This document shows positions 10,209-23,500 of a stretch of 64,000 nucleotides of DNA, one piece after another. The stretch is taken from contig JBHGNT010000008.1 in the NCBI GenBank assembly GCA_043228905.1, positions 19,220,001-19,284,000 on the forward strand, given 5' to 3'. Within the stretch, counting starts at the first letter, position 1, and each line of letters opens with the position of its first letter. The notes beneath the pieces were generated by a model. The model did no database searches. It was given only the letters and a program-made list of their open reading frames with translations, and was not told where the DNA came from. A program made the position numbers and the translations under genes. The stretch is from Azolla caroliniana. Its lineage: Eukaryota; Polypodiophyta.

Positions 10209-13137
10209 TCAACAACCAATCCAATTAGATAAACCACCATAAACCATCAAAGCTTCAATTCTATCTGCCTCTCTTTGCATCCCAGCAGCTGCATATATAT
10301 TTGCCATGCAAATGTATGCAGCACCACATTTTTCATCCAACTGTATGGACTGTTCAAAAGCCCATCTTCCAAATTCCACGTTCCTCCATTTCCTACAAGC
10401 ACCCAATATACTCCGGAATACACGAAGATGGGCAGAATATGGACACTTTTTAAGCCATGCCTTTGCCTTGTCAAAGTATCCTGCTCGGCCAAATAGATCA
10501 ATCATACAGATGTAGTGTTCTAGTGTGGGCGTCAGACAATATACAACACACATTTCATCAAAAAACTTTTCACCATCCCTCACTAGACCTCCATGACTGC
10601 ATGCTGACAGTAGACCAATGAAGGTAACCAAATTTGGCACAACACCGTCTGCCCTCATTCTCCTATATTGGTCTAAAGCCACATTACCTTGACCTGACTG
10701 AGCATATCCAGTGATCAAAGTATTCCAGGACATGATATTCTGCTCTGGAAGTTCTGCAAACACTTCTTGTGCTTTCTCCATTGCACCACACTTGGAATAC
10801 ATGTCCACCAAAGCAGTGCCAAGAATTACATTTTTCTCGACTAACCCTTGCTCTCTTATCTTGGCATCTATCTCTTCCCCAATCTCTAGAGACCCCACAA
10901 TGCCACATGCTTTCAAAACATAGATATAAGTTATCACATTTGGGCACACTCCCACATCCTTCATTTCTTGGAACAATTTCAGTGCTTCATCACCAAGACC
11001 ATGTTGAGCATATCCAGTGATCAAGGCAGTCCAAGAGACAACATCTCGTACTGGAAGTTCCATAAACACTTCTTGTGCTTTGTCCAGCACACCACACTTG
11101 GAATACATATCCACCAACGCATTGCCAATCACAACATCCTTCTCCAATAGCCCTTTCTTTCTGATTTCAGCATTGATATCTTCTCCAATCTCTAGAGATC
11201 CCACAAGACTGCAAGCTTTCAAAATGCTGATATATGTCACTGCATCTGGAGAGACATTGTCAGTTTGCATCTGCTCGAAGGATTTTAATGCTTCAGCACC
11301 AAGACCATTTTGGGCATATCCAGAGATCATGGCATTCCAAGATATCAGATTCTGCTCTTGAAGATTGTCAAACACTTCTTGTGCGTTCTGAATTTCACCA
11401 CATTTCGAATACATATCTACCAATGCACTGCCAAGCATGATGCTCTTCTGCAGTAACCCTTTCTTTCTAATCTCAGCATCTATTTCTTTCCCAATCACTA
11501 AAGATCCTACCAACCCACAAGCTTTCAACGTCGAGACATAAGTTATCTCAGTTGGAGAGATTCCCGTATCTTTCATTTGTCTAAAGCATTTCAATGCTTG
11601 ATCACCAAGTCCATTTTGGGTATATCCAGTGATAAGGGCACTCCAAGTTACAACATTCCGCTCTGGAAGCTCATCAAACAACTTTTGAGCTTTTTCTAAC
11701 GCACCACATTTACAATACATGTCTAACAATGCAGTGCTGAGCCTGACATCTTTCTCCAACAGCCCTTTCCTTCTAGTTTCTGCATCTATCTTTTCCCCAA
11801 TCTCTAGAGACCCCATGAGGCTACAAGCTTTCAAAATCCAGATATAAGTTATTGCATCCGGACAAACTTCCATATTTTTCATTTGTTTGAAGCATCTCAC
11901 CGCTTCATTACAAAGCCCGTTTTGGATATATCCGGCAATAAGGGCATTCCAAGACCCAGCATTCCTCTCAGGCAGCTGCTCAAACACTTCTTGTGCCTTC
12001 TTCAATGCACCACACTTAGAATACATGTCTACTAATGCATTGCCAAGCACAATGTCTTTCCGCAATAGCCCTTCCTTTCTAATTTCTGTATTGATTTCTT
12101 CCCCAATCTCTAGCGATCTCACAATGCCACAGGACTTCAAAACGCAAGCATACGTTCTCGCATCTGGGCATACTCCCGCATTTTGCATATGACGGAAGCA
12201 TTTCAATGCTTCATCACCTAGACCATTTTGGGCATATCCAGAAATAAGGGCATTCCAAGATACAACATTCCTCTCTGGAAGCTCATCGAACACTTCTCGT
12301 GCTTTTTCAAGCATGCCACACTTGGAATACATATCCACCAGTGCAGTGCCAAGCACTACATTCTTATGTAATAATCCTTGCTTTCTGATCTCTGCATCTA
12401 TATTTTCTCCAACATCTAGAGATCCCACAATACCGCAAGCTTTCAGTACACAAACATAAGTTACTTCATTGGGAGCGACTCCATCATTCTTCATTTCTAT
12501 GAAGCATTTCAAAGCTTCATCACCAAGTTCATTTTGCGCATATCCAGTAATCAAGGCACTCCAAGCGACAACATTCCGTTCCAGGAGCTTCTCAAACACA
12601 CCTCTCGCGTCATCCATTGAACCACATTTTCCGTATGTTGTAATCAAGGAAGTGGCAATATAAGCATCCTTGGCAATCAGGTTTTTCTTAAGAACCTCAT
12701 CATGCATTCGGCGTGCTTCATTTAGATTCTTTTCTTTCCCATACAACTGTATCAGATTCAAAGCCCTAATTTGATCACGAAACTGAGCTCTTCGAAGCTC
12801 CTCGTCCTCATCATTGCGCGTATTATGGCCGACGGAATCTAGAAAGCCGAGATCTGTCAACTTCTCTTTGACGCAAGGGGGATTGTGCCAGCCATTGATC
12901 CATAGAGGCTTCTTTGTTCGTTTATGCCTGAAGTCTGGGGAGGTTGGAGATCTCTATGATGGAAGGGGAGGGGAGGGGGAGCCAAGGTGGTTAGGGTTTA
13001 AAAGAAACAGGGGAAATGCTCAGAGAAAAGAAGGAAGGCGATGGATGCGTTACCTTATCGGCTCGATTGTCCCAGAACTTGGAAGGATCGATGAAGAACT
13101 CATCCCACAAGGCACTGGTCTCAGGAGAGAGAGCCAT
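10209..13137 (-). CDS. PLS-class pentatricopeptide repeat protein with N-terminal PDF-type motif
   Basis: Two exons, 13054-13137 and 10209-12953, join in phase 0 across a 100-bp intron (donor GTAACG, acceptor ATAG) and give 942 aa. PPR proteins bind organellar RNA one base per repeat and act in editing, splicing or stability. Exon 1 encodes MALSPETSALWDEFF, then FWDNRADK. Exon 2 opens RSPTSPDFRHKRTKKPLWI. Together these resemble the WWDNR/PDFKHK motif known from organellar single-stranded DNA-binding (OSB) proteins and some PPR proteins. Then come about seven near-identical PLS blocks of about 101 aa (each with ALVDMYSKCG, a VVSWNALI-like element and GYAQNGLGDEAL-like elements). The C-terminus has an E1/E2-like region (FIGLLSACSHGGLV, CMIDLFGRAGYFDKA) and ends at GGLSNWIGC, without a DYW deaminase domain. 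The open frame alone would suggest a start near 12860, but that codon is TTG; the upstream exon supplies an ATG. The target RNA is unknown. Confidence 0.88.
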
Positions 13138-13214
13138 CACTATTTCCATTCACATGCATCCTGACCTTTAAATAGAGACCATGGATCAATTATTAGCTTA
13201 GAACTGTAACATTC

Positions 13215-13860
13215 ATTCATCTACGGTTCGGTTTGAGCCGAGTCGAACCGCGAAACTGCAGCTTGACGGTTTTAACGGTTCGTTTTCAGGTTCAAGTTTT
13301 TGTAAACGGTTCGATTTCGGTATTGAGGGTTTACCAGTTTGGTTCGCTTGAGCATTTATTGGTTTAAATTTGTAAACAGTTTGATTTCGGTCCAGTTCGG
13401 TATTGGGGGTTTACTGGTTTGGTTTGGTTCGCTTGAGCATTTATTGGTTTTTATTTGTAAACGGTTCGATTTCGGTTCGGTTCGGTATTGGGGGTTTACC
13501 GGTTTGGTTCGCTTGAGCATTTATTGGTTTAAATGGTTTGAAACCATGGTTCAAACTCTTTGAAGGTTTAGGATTGACACTCGATAATTTTCTTAAATAT
13601 ATTTTTGAAAATTTTCAACCTAATTTTGAAATATTGAAAATTTTAATAATTTTGAATTTTGAATTTTCACCTAACTTAAAAACCAAAACCGAATCGTGAA
13701 ACCGCGGTTTTAACGGTTTGAAGGTTGGAAAGTCTCTAAAACCGTTTGGTTTGAGCTTGAATTTTTTGTAACAGTTCAAACGGTTTCATGTTTCAATTTA
13801 AAAAATGGTTTGAGTTTGACACTCTTGAACCGAACTAAACCCAACTGATACCAGTTGCTA
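13215..13860. mobile_element. GGTTCGGTT-rich element, copy B
   Basis: Starts with CTACGGTTCGGTTTGAGCC. It has three direct units of about 110 bp (each with GGTTTGGTTCGCTTGAGCATT), an AT-rich core (13580-13690) followed by AAAACCAAAACCGAATCG, and ends GAACCGAACTAAACCCAACTG. The subterminal words match copies A, D and E, but the tips are diverged. It begins about 80 bp upstream of the PPR start codon, so it overlaps the likely promoter or 5' UTR. A TG microsatellite follows at about 13870-13900. Confidence 0.55.
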
Positions 13861-16800
13861 CTTAGAAGGTTGTTTGTTTGTTTGTGTGTGTGTGTGTGTG
13901 TCTTGAAAGTTGAAACTACATACATACATGGTTACCCACACAAGCACACACATTCAATCATTTCCAATGACCACCACACTTGTGTCTCTTAGGGCACCCA
14001 TAGCGTACTACACAGGACAACCACATCTCTAGTTATAGCTTCAATGAACTCCTTGTCATAGCCTAAAATGGGTTCTCATTTCGTTGTATGTGAATGGCTA
14101 CCTTAAATCGACATGTTCAAGTAGTGAAAATGGTTCTTCGCTGGAGCTTTTTTTCTTTTTTTTTAAAGATTTTCTTCAATAGTATTAAGAACAAAACGCT
14201 CGAAGGCTACAACTTGAACTTAACTACCAAGGAGGTTACAACTTTTCTTATACAATGATGTAAAATACAAGGATGTTTACATTTGTTGATATTCAAGAAA
14301 GAGTCCATGGAAGTCAATATTGCCATTGAGGCTCTTGAGTTGACATTGTAAACAGGGGCACCTTTTTCCATAACTGAAGAAGCTTTTTCTTGTCCGCTGG
14401 AGCTTTACTCTCAAATGATGCGAGTTTTGGCACTAATGGTCAGTTGTGTCGATTGCTTTGTGTGGCAATTCGTTGCAAGGGTGGTTTACTTCATTGACCT
14501 ACCAAGGATTTGAGATGGCAATTGTTGTGGTGCGGTGCACGTTTAAGGATGCCATTATCGAGTCAGGCCCGTCATTCGGGGGCATTATGTTTGTTTGCTT
14601 CTTGTAAATCTGCACAATGCCTTGACTAAAACTATCAAACCGACCTCAAGCATGCGAGTCTACCCATCAAGTTTAAGCATGTCATTAAGCAGAGGAAAAG
14701 AAACTAGCAAGGATTTCCCTAGTAGCCACGAGAGAAACAAGAAGAGCCTAGCTTGAAAATTGTGAGGCCTTGTTGTGCAAATTTTAGTATGGAGAGGCAT
14801 CCTCTATGACAAGCGGAGCCCGAGTCCCTTGGAAACAAACATCAGAGAGGGTGAGATTCTCATCGACCATGGCCCTTGTTGCTCCACGAGGCACGATCGA
14901 TGAGTCAGGTTATTTTGGAATGGAACCCTAAGTGGGTGGTAAATCCCATCCAAGGCTAAATACATGCAAGAGATTGATTGCGAACAAATATCGCAAGGGG
15001 AAGATGTAAAGGACTTTGAAAAGAGAGTTAAAGAATGCTTGAAATTGTTGGGAGGGAAGCGAATAGAGGTCGGTTGATCCCGATTCCATGGTATACAAAC
15101 AACTAGCCACCCCTGCCTTAGACCTTCTCTGTGCTTTCTTATCCTTTTCTTCTCACCTCCATCATTATGGACAATGCCCTAGTTTATAGAAGCTCGGAAT
15201 CATGGCCAAGCCATGTGCATGGGCATGTTATAATTAGTTGCGTAGTCCTAGGAGTCCACAAGGCAAAGATTGTAACTCTTCAATTCCTAGATGGCCATGC
15301 AATCAACCATATTCTAGATTGTTGCGCTAATAGACCTAAGTAAATGGTTCCATGCTCTTCACATGTGATTCCCTTTCTTGTCTACATTGTTTTTGGTTCT
15401 CATTTGTGAAGGCCCACTAGCATGGCTATGATATGTGAAATGAGATCTCTTATGAGTATGTCTATAACATGTGATCATACATTGCTAGAGTCTTTTATAG
15501 CAAAGATATATCACGCTACCTTTTGATCAACCAAATAACTTGAAACGGGGTTATATACATTCACATTAGGTTTTGGAAAAGTTATTACGATTTTAATGGC
15601 ATATGACATAAAGTCATGTTGTGGTTGCACTAATAGATTAACATATTTTCTTTCACAAGACCATCTCATGGAGATCCAAAGAGATTATTGTATTTTCAAT
15701 TCCATTACCAAACCTTCATTTTAATATGATTTATATTTTTCGAGAATTAACTTATAAGCTCTAAAATTGATTATTTTGTTAAAAAAATGTGGTGGTTTTA
15801 AATGAATGAAATCAAGAGGAAATTAATGGCACTAAGAATGAGAGCTCTCTTTAGGGAATATGGCAAGGGCACACATTGATAGGTAGATTTGAAGGTCAAA
15901 TATCACTTATGGGACAAAAATATATAGTGTTTTCATTCAATATATGTGAAGATGTGCAATAAGTCTCTATGTTCAAGAACTTTACGAATTAATGTTAAAA
16001 TTGAGAATACATAATGTGGCTAAGAAAAATTTGGCCAAGGGTTGGGTTTGGTCAAAGATGTGTGGAAGCATAATCGAATGTGTTCAAAGGTAGAGCATTA
16101 TATCAAAGTGTCATACTTAAAGTCCCAAACTTGTTCAAGGCAAATTTAATATGCCTAATCGACATCAAATGTGCTCTAACAACCCACCTCACATTGAAGC
16201 AAGTGTAAACTAAGCTATATGGAAACAATTGTTTGGATGATATACACAAGGATTGGCTCTAACATGATTTGATGTATACATTTTCCCATTTAGTGAAGAA
16301 TATGGTTTTGGAGTTAGGTGCAACATATATAGTGTATTGTGTAAAGCATGAGCATCTACACTTTCCCCTTTTTATGGTACATTGGTGCTTCAAAAATGTC
16401 TCATTCATATAAGAATCTATTAATGCAATACGAAGCAAGTGTGTTGCATCCCATATTCCAAACCATTATTTTATATATTTTATTTATCCCAAGAACACAA
16501 AAAATTTCTTTTATGCACCTTTTAGCTTTCCCATTAAATTGTGATTCAAAGAAGTCAGTATGAAGATTTTTTTGAACCTTGAGCATGTCCTTAACAACCA
16601 TTTCTATGACCAAATATCGATAGAAAACAATCTCATCTCAATGAGTAGGTATGGCTTTACTTTCTTTACTTGGAGAAATTTTGCAAGAAAATGTTGTTGG
16701 ACAACTATAAAGCCTTTCTAAGCAGACTTAGGGATGCTTCGACCCCATACTTCAACCCCATATGCATAAACTAAATAGAGTCGATGAGCCTCGACTTAAA

Positions 16801-17545
16801 AGTTTTTCCATGCACCGAGTGACAATTTGTGTCGTGATCCAAAATACACTGGAACAGTAACACATCAATCACACTTCAAATTGTGTTTCCTGCACTTAAA
16901 ACCATTACAACAAGCCCGTAAGGATATGCCATTTGCAATAAGCATTCCACTACTATTGCACATTGGTAGAAGTAACACATTCTAAAACTATTGAGCTTCA
17001 AGGACACACGGATAAAATTGGGTTTTGGGTTTTGGGTTCTCAAAGGTCAAATGAGACCTATAGAATAAAAATGCAACAAGTTTACATTGAAAAGGAAAGC
17101 TTGTGATACAATTATCAAAAGACACAACCAACCATATAAAAAAGTAGAATGGATTACGGTTGCATTACGAAATCCCTTTGCATAACATACAACCTTTAGA
17201 GCAGATTGGAAATTGATGTTTGAATATTTCAGACAATCAGTCTTCCACATACAAGATGATGGGGACTCATCATAGAATATATTATGGCAGAAAACCAGTC
17301 CATAAGCAGCTTCCAAAAACCTTGAAATAATGATATATGCCCCCAATGTTTGCTAATAATACGTGAGAGATGTTAAGCTAGAAAAATAGAGAACCACTGC
17401 AATCAATTGACTTTATTCTTTAGATTAAATTTGCCCACTGCCTGTTGTGCTTAGTTGAATTTTAACCTTGAGCCCCATAGGGTGAAATAAAATGCTCATA
17501 CATTGATACACATTCCAATTGAGTCATTGATATTTCATTGATCTC
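13861..17545. other. Long gene-less interval between the PPR and UBC13 genes
   Basis: Apart from the retroposed insert at 14151-14394, I recognise nothing with confidence. Frames at 14928-15110, 15131-15343, 16348-16563 and 17047-17346 are short, AT-rich and without known motifs. Old retrotransposon sequence is likely. The last part should contain the UBC13 3' UTR. Confidence 0.5.
14151..14394 (-). mobile_element. Retroposed insert with poly(A) tail and 12-bp target duplication
   Basis: The 12-bp sequence CGCTGGAGCTTT occurs at 14139-14150 and again at 14395-14406. Between them lie 244 bp that start on the plus strand with a T-rich run, so on the minus strand they end in an A-rich tail. A target-site duplication plus a terminal A tail is the mark of LINE-machinery retroposition. 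The body has no reading frame and no clear pol III boxes. It is either a 5'-truncated LINE 3' end or a processed transcript. Confidence 0.7.
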
Positions 17546-20500
17546 CTAGACCCCCGTGGCATATAATCGGGTCCATTCTTTAGCTGCAAAAGAAACCACA
17601 AGGAATTAAAATCCCTGTGATTACATTCTGCTCTTGCATATTTGATATTCACTGTAATTCCCTCCTTGTTCTTACAGACCCACCTTATTCTTGCATATTT
17701 ACTATGGCTTGTAATGTGGTACTTGTTGCTTAAGAACCAACATTCAACAAGCTCTGTCTACCATATTAAACTTGAAAAAATTACCCATAACTATTACCTG
17801 TTTCCACAGCTTCAGTTTCATTACTCTTCCAATGTTTTGCTATGTTTTCAGAAAGAGGATCATCTGGATTTGGGACACTTAAGAGTGCTTGAATACTGCA
17901 AAATGAAGTTTCATAATTCAGGTCAAATCATTTAGGGTACACCAGATATTAGGCATATAGCATCAGCAAGTAAAATTCAAGAACCTCAAAAGGACGGTTC
18001 GAATTTGAAGTGCAGGACTCCATTTATCTTTCAGAATATCTAGGCAAATGCGACCCAACTGTATACACGGTTGTTTAAGCTGTGTGGCTTGGCTATGCAA
18101 TTTTCACACATAATTTTATTAGTTTTAAAAAAGAGGTACCTTATCAATGTTTGGATGATATATCTTAGTCAAGAACCTGACCTGCAATTGAAAAAAGATT
18201 TGAGATGAAACAATAAACTAAAACAATAATACATGGTGTTTCACATAACATTACAGCTTTAAATTTTGAAAACATGCCATGCTGAGATATATGTTGCCTT
18301 CTCAGGCATCCCAATTGTTTTCCTACTCTCAATTTCCTTTCTGGGAGGATGGCAAGGCAACGCTGAACAGAGCCCTATATTGAGCGCTTCTTCCCTAAGT
18401 ACTTGCCTATGTCCTCTTGTGCACCTCCTGGGCTGATTGGAGGATACAAGGGAAGAATAGAAATAGGAGGTAATCACAGTGTGTCACATCAGAAAATTAA
18501 CACAAAAAATTAGCACACAGTTGATAAACAAAGAATTACTGCCAATCAAAACAATACTACATAATGTTTTCTCTATCAGTCAACCACCCCCACTTACAAC
18601 TGCACCACTCGGTGGCTTAAATCGGTCAGCTATTTTAGCTTTAATGATTTAATTGTTAAACAACCTTCCAGTCTAATTAAGCATTCCTAGTTTTCCCACG
18701 AATTTACAATTGTGTCCTGACGTCTGTTACACACCCACTGGACAGCCAACACACATGATCTCGAGCAACACTCTACCATCCATTATCTCCCTTAAGCCTT
18801 CTCTTAAATTCATACTAAAAATCCTAAGTATTTTGATCCTGTTTAAGTGGAATTCTTTGGATGGATTTTACTGAAACTAGAATATCTTTGTCATGCTATT
18901 TCTAGATAGCTACATTACATGATTCTGCCGATGGTAATGCTTTTTTGTTGCATAAAATGAATGATACTCAAAAACTAAAACTAAGTTGCCGATGTAGAAC
19001 AAAAGCAAAAGTGGCCTTCAAGAGAACACATTTTTCTAGTCAGGCATAAATGATATATATAAGGATAGATCCACATATCTCGAAGAACAAAAACAAGAGT
19101 TTACAATGGATGAAGGCTTTATGCGCAAATGAAGAGTGATGTTTCGTGTGAAGTTGCTGCAATACATACATCAAAACTGATGCATCAAAACAGACATTGG
19201 TAAGACATGCCTCCATTCACAGACAATGCCCATTAACCACGTCACCACTGGAGCTACAATTTAACCATAATAGTAGATGATGTTGAGCTTTATTAATTAA
19301 AAGGTTTTCCAAATTCAGTGAGAAATGAACATGTGGAGAAAACAGATAGGCTGGTCACACGTGGAGACTATAAAAATCAACAAGCTTGTATACTTTGAAG
19401 TACTCTAAGAGCAATAAATGGAGGTGAGATCATCTTGCACCAGGAAGATACATGTTGGTCTAAGGATAGAAATCTGGATCACACATGGAGACAATGAGAA
19501 AATCAACAGGCTTGTATCCTTTGAAGTACTCTACAAGCATTAAGTGGAAGCGAGATCATCTTGCACCAGGTAGATACATCCGTCTAAGGATAAAAACTTC
19601 AGATTTCACAACTCAAAACACAAGTCAAAATATGAAACCAAAGGCACAGTTCCATGATCTAGGTCAAAGTATTACGTTGAAAATAAAGTAATTAAAACAG
19701 TGGAAAGATGTCATTAAAGTTTTTAAGAAAACCTTGGGTGCAGCCATAGGATACTCTTCAGGCAAGAAGAGCTCAAGCTTGAAAACTCCACCTATAAAAA
19801 AACACAAAATATAGCATAATGAGCGGAAATTTAAGGCATCTTGTTCTGTCCCTTCTTCAATGAGAAGCTGAGGGCATATCTCTATCGCCTCAAAAGGTAC
19901 ATAATAGTTTAGTACAATGAGAAGATCTTTCTATTTACCATAAGATTCAAATGGATGATAATTCTGCTATCATAGATCACTTTGGCCTTTTGATGGCGTT
20001 AATATAACAGATCATTTTCATTCTCTCTCTCTCTTTGATAAGCTGAGAGCATATGCATTAAAGAAACATAATGAGAATACCCTCTCTAGTTATATGCATA
20101 ATGTTTGTGCATCATATACCAAATAAGACCACACTCTACTATCATCATCTTTGACTAAATATATCATCATCATCACTGAACATAGCAAAGGGCCCGGTTT
20201 CGGCTCAAACCGAACCGAACCGTTAAACCATGTCTTAACGGTTTATTGGTTCAAAGATAAATAAACAATTTGGTTCGGTTCAGTTCAGTTTTGATTCCAT
20301 GGTTTAGGGGTTTAGTGGCTTATCGGTTTTGGTTTATGTGGTTCGGTTTAAAGGTTTATTGGTTTCAAAATTCTCCTAAATTTTCACCTCTAGGCTCTAA
20401 CTTTCAACTTTTAATTTTAAACACTAGTTTTAACTTATTAAATTTTATATGCATTATATGTAGAGTCTCCTTTTGATTTATGATGATCAAAGTTATGATA

Positions 20501-23500
20501 AGTATGATGACCAAATTTATGATAAGTATGATGACCAAATTTATAATAAGTATAATGACCAAATTTATGATAAGTATGATGACCAAATTTATAAAAGTAT
20601 AACGACCAAATTTATGATAAGTATGATGACCAAATTTATAATAAGTATAACGACCAAATTTATGATAAGTATGATGACCAAATTTATAATAAGTATAACG
20701 ACCAAATTTATGATGATTTTCTCACACAAATTCATAATAAGTATGATAATCAATATCTATCAAAAATGGTTTGGTTTGGTTTTGATTTATGATAAACCGG
20801 TTTGGTTGGTTCTAAATTTTTTGTAAACAGTTTGGTTTCTCCTATCTTTTAAATGGTTCGGTTTAAATGGCTTCATAAATTTTAAATAGTTTGGTTTGGT
20901 TTTTATTATGAATAAATGGTTTGGTTTGGTTTCAAGGCCAAGCCCATTGCTAACTGACTACACGTAATATTAATTCGATACATAAAGGGAACTCCTTGTA
21001 CTTGTAAATTCTCAATGAGGCTTGTAAAAGAAGTTCATTTTACTTTATTTCTTTCTCTATCGATCTGAAATCATCAATCTCTCAAGCTAAAAAGTTCATA
21101 TTACATTAGTATAGAATAACGATCCTTCAGAACCAACAAACGGCCAAACAAAACATCATGGAAAACATCTATCAAAGCGAGGGTTTCAAAACCATGTAGT
21201 TATCTACAAGAGAATGAGCCCAAGGCCAGATCCTAGAAACCTTGCACGTTTCCTAATAGGAGGCACATACACCACAATGGATTACATCCAAAGAAACACG
21301 GGAAGCCCCCAAAACCATTAACACCCTCCCATCCAAACCCTGCCAACCACGTTTACCTTGCCAAAACTATGCCAGCAACATGCTACCACTGTCACCAACT
21401 TCAGCACCATTCACCAACATGAACTTCACCCATAATCTAGCAGAAACTTGCAGTCAGCACATCATGGACTACCATTTAGACAAGCACAATCCTTGATTCT
21501 CCCACTTCACAATACTCCACTGGAGTCCATTACCTCTACATTCAACACTATCCCACACATACCTTAAGATGATGCTTATAGGTGGAAATGCCTCAAAAGG
21601 CAACCTTCAAGTCTTAGACATTGTTTGATGACATATCTGAGCGCCCCAACAGTCAACATTAGTCTCAGACCCATTATCCACAACTATGGCATTATTATGC
21701 AAAGAGCGTGTATTATACCCATAACCAGCCTACCATACCCCAGCCATCAAAGACTCGACCCACTACCTCCACTCTCTTCAACATGAATGATCATCCAAAA
21801 CAAGACTACAAGTTGAACATCCCATATACATGGCAAGCACACTAGCCCCCAGTCCAAGATGATAGAAGGAGAAATTATTGTCCCTTGCTCTATGGCAACT
21901 CTATGCAACAAAAGACTTGGATTACACTGTGGGTCTCTTCCCACAAAATATGGACAATTACAATTATCATTCAGAAGCTTCTCAAAGGACACATTCATAC
22001 AAAGAGAGTAAGATACATAGTAACGTACATGACCCATATTAATCACAAGGCAATAGGCACACTCAGAGTTTCCACACATCAGTTAGAGATTCAAGCTGAA
22101 GAGCACTTGCAATACCTAGGACCATAGGAATTTGCAAGTTATTTCAAAGAGAGGTGAAGAGCAAGGAATACTTTGTATGCCATTCCCAGCCTCCAAACAT
22201 CATAGAGAAGTAACGCATTCTTCATGAAGTACACCACCGTTCTGCATGGAGTTGACCTGTCACGTTGACTCAAGGCTAGCTCTATCTTTAGCAGCATAGG
22301 TAACTGCTTCCATAGGACCCCACAACAATGTCCCAAGGAGTCCCCATTGAGTGAGCAGAGGAATGTTAACAGAGACCAGGAGTACCAGGATACGTTGTAC
22401 ATCGACCATACCAGTACCAGATCATGGAGATCATTGCCCATCATATCGAAGCTTGTCCAAGGACACCAAAATGCAGTTGTTATAATTCATTCCTTGCCTC
22501 TTTCCACCACAACAAACAACATCAGACCCTCATGTCCCCTCAGAATCACTCATTACTCTATACATAGTAGGTACACACTTCATGCTTGCAACACACCCTC
22601 AAGAAGTATTACCAACTGTAACCCCACCTTCTGAATTATTATCATCATCATCAATCTTTAGAAAACCTACAGCTTTCATTTTATCGGTGTGGATAGCCAA
22701 AAGCTAACCATATCTGGAAGTATGGATTTGCTTCATACACCAATTTCGACCTCTATAGCGTACACAATAATATTCTCTTTCTATCTCTATCTCTCTGCCA
22801 AAATCTGCAGTCTCTATTTTCAAAATTTATCAATAGAAAAACCACAGCACCAAGGGTCACAAATCAATTCCACCCACACAGTGCATGGAAATGTTACACT
22901 CTAGTCCCATAGGTCACATATGACCGCCGAGGAACCTCTATAGCGTACACAATAATATTCTCTTTCTATCTCTATCTCTCTGCCAAAAACTGCAGTCTCT
23001 ATTTTCAAAATTTATCAATAGAAAAACCACAGCACCAGGGGTCACAAATCAATTCCACCCACACAGTGCATGGAAATGTTACACTCTAGTCCCATAGGTC
23101 ACATATGACCGCCGAGGAACCTCTATAGCGTACACAATAATATTCTCTTTCTATCTCTATCTCTCAGCCAAAATCTGCATTCTCTATTTTCAAAATTTAT
23201 CAATAGAAAAACCACAGCACCAAGGGTCACAAATCAATTCCACCCACATAGTGCATGGAAATGTTACACTCTAGTCCCATAGGTCACATATGACCACCGA
23301 GGATTCCTCGATAGTAAAATATATCTCTCTCCCTCTCTCTAACATACACACACCAAAACGGTCATATAATTACAAGTGAGTACCCTCGTAAGGAGACTGT
23401 GCAGGTCCAAGAATCATGACATTGAAGTAGCGCAGATTATCTTCTGATGGAGAAGCACTGATCCCAGGAGCTACAATTAAAAATCGTCCCAAACCAGAAC

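Noticed and set aside
10247-12663. Numerous frames on both strands inside the PPR gene
   Set aside because: Shadows of the PPR exon, repeated because the gene itself is internally repetitive.
20404-20826. 60- and 117-codon frames with [15 protein letters not shown] repeats
   Set aside because: Products of a 24-bp tandem array inside an intron; open on both strands only because the period is a multiple of three.
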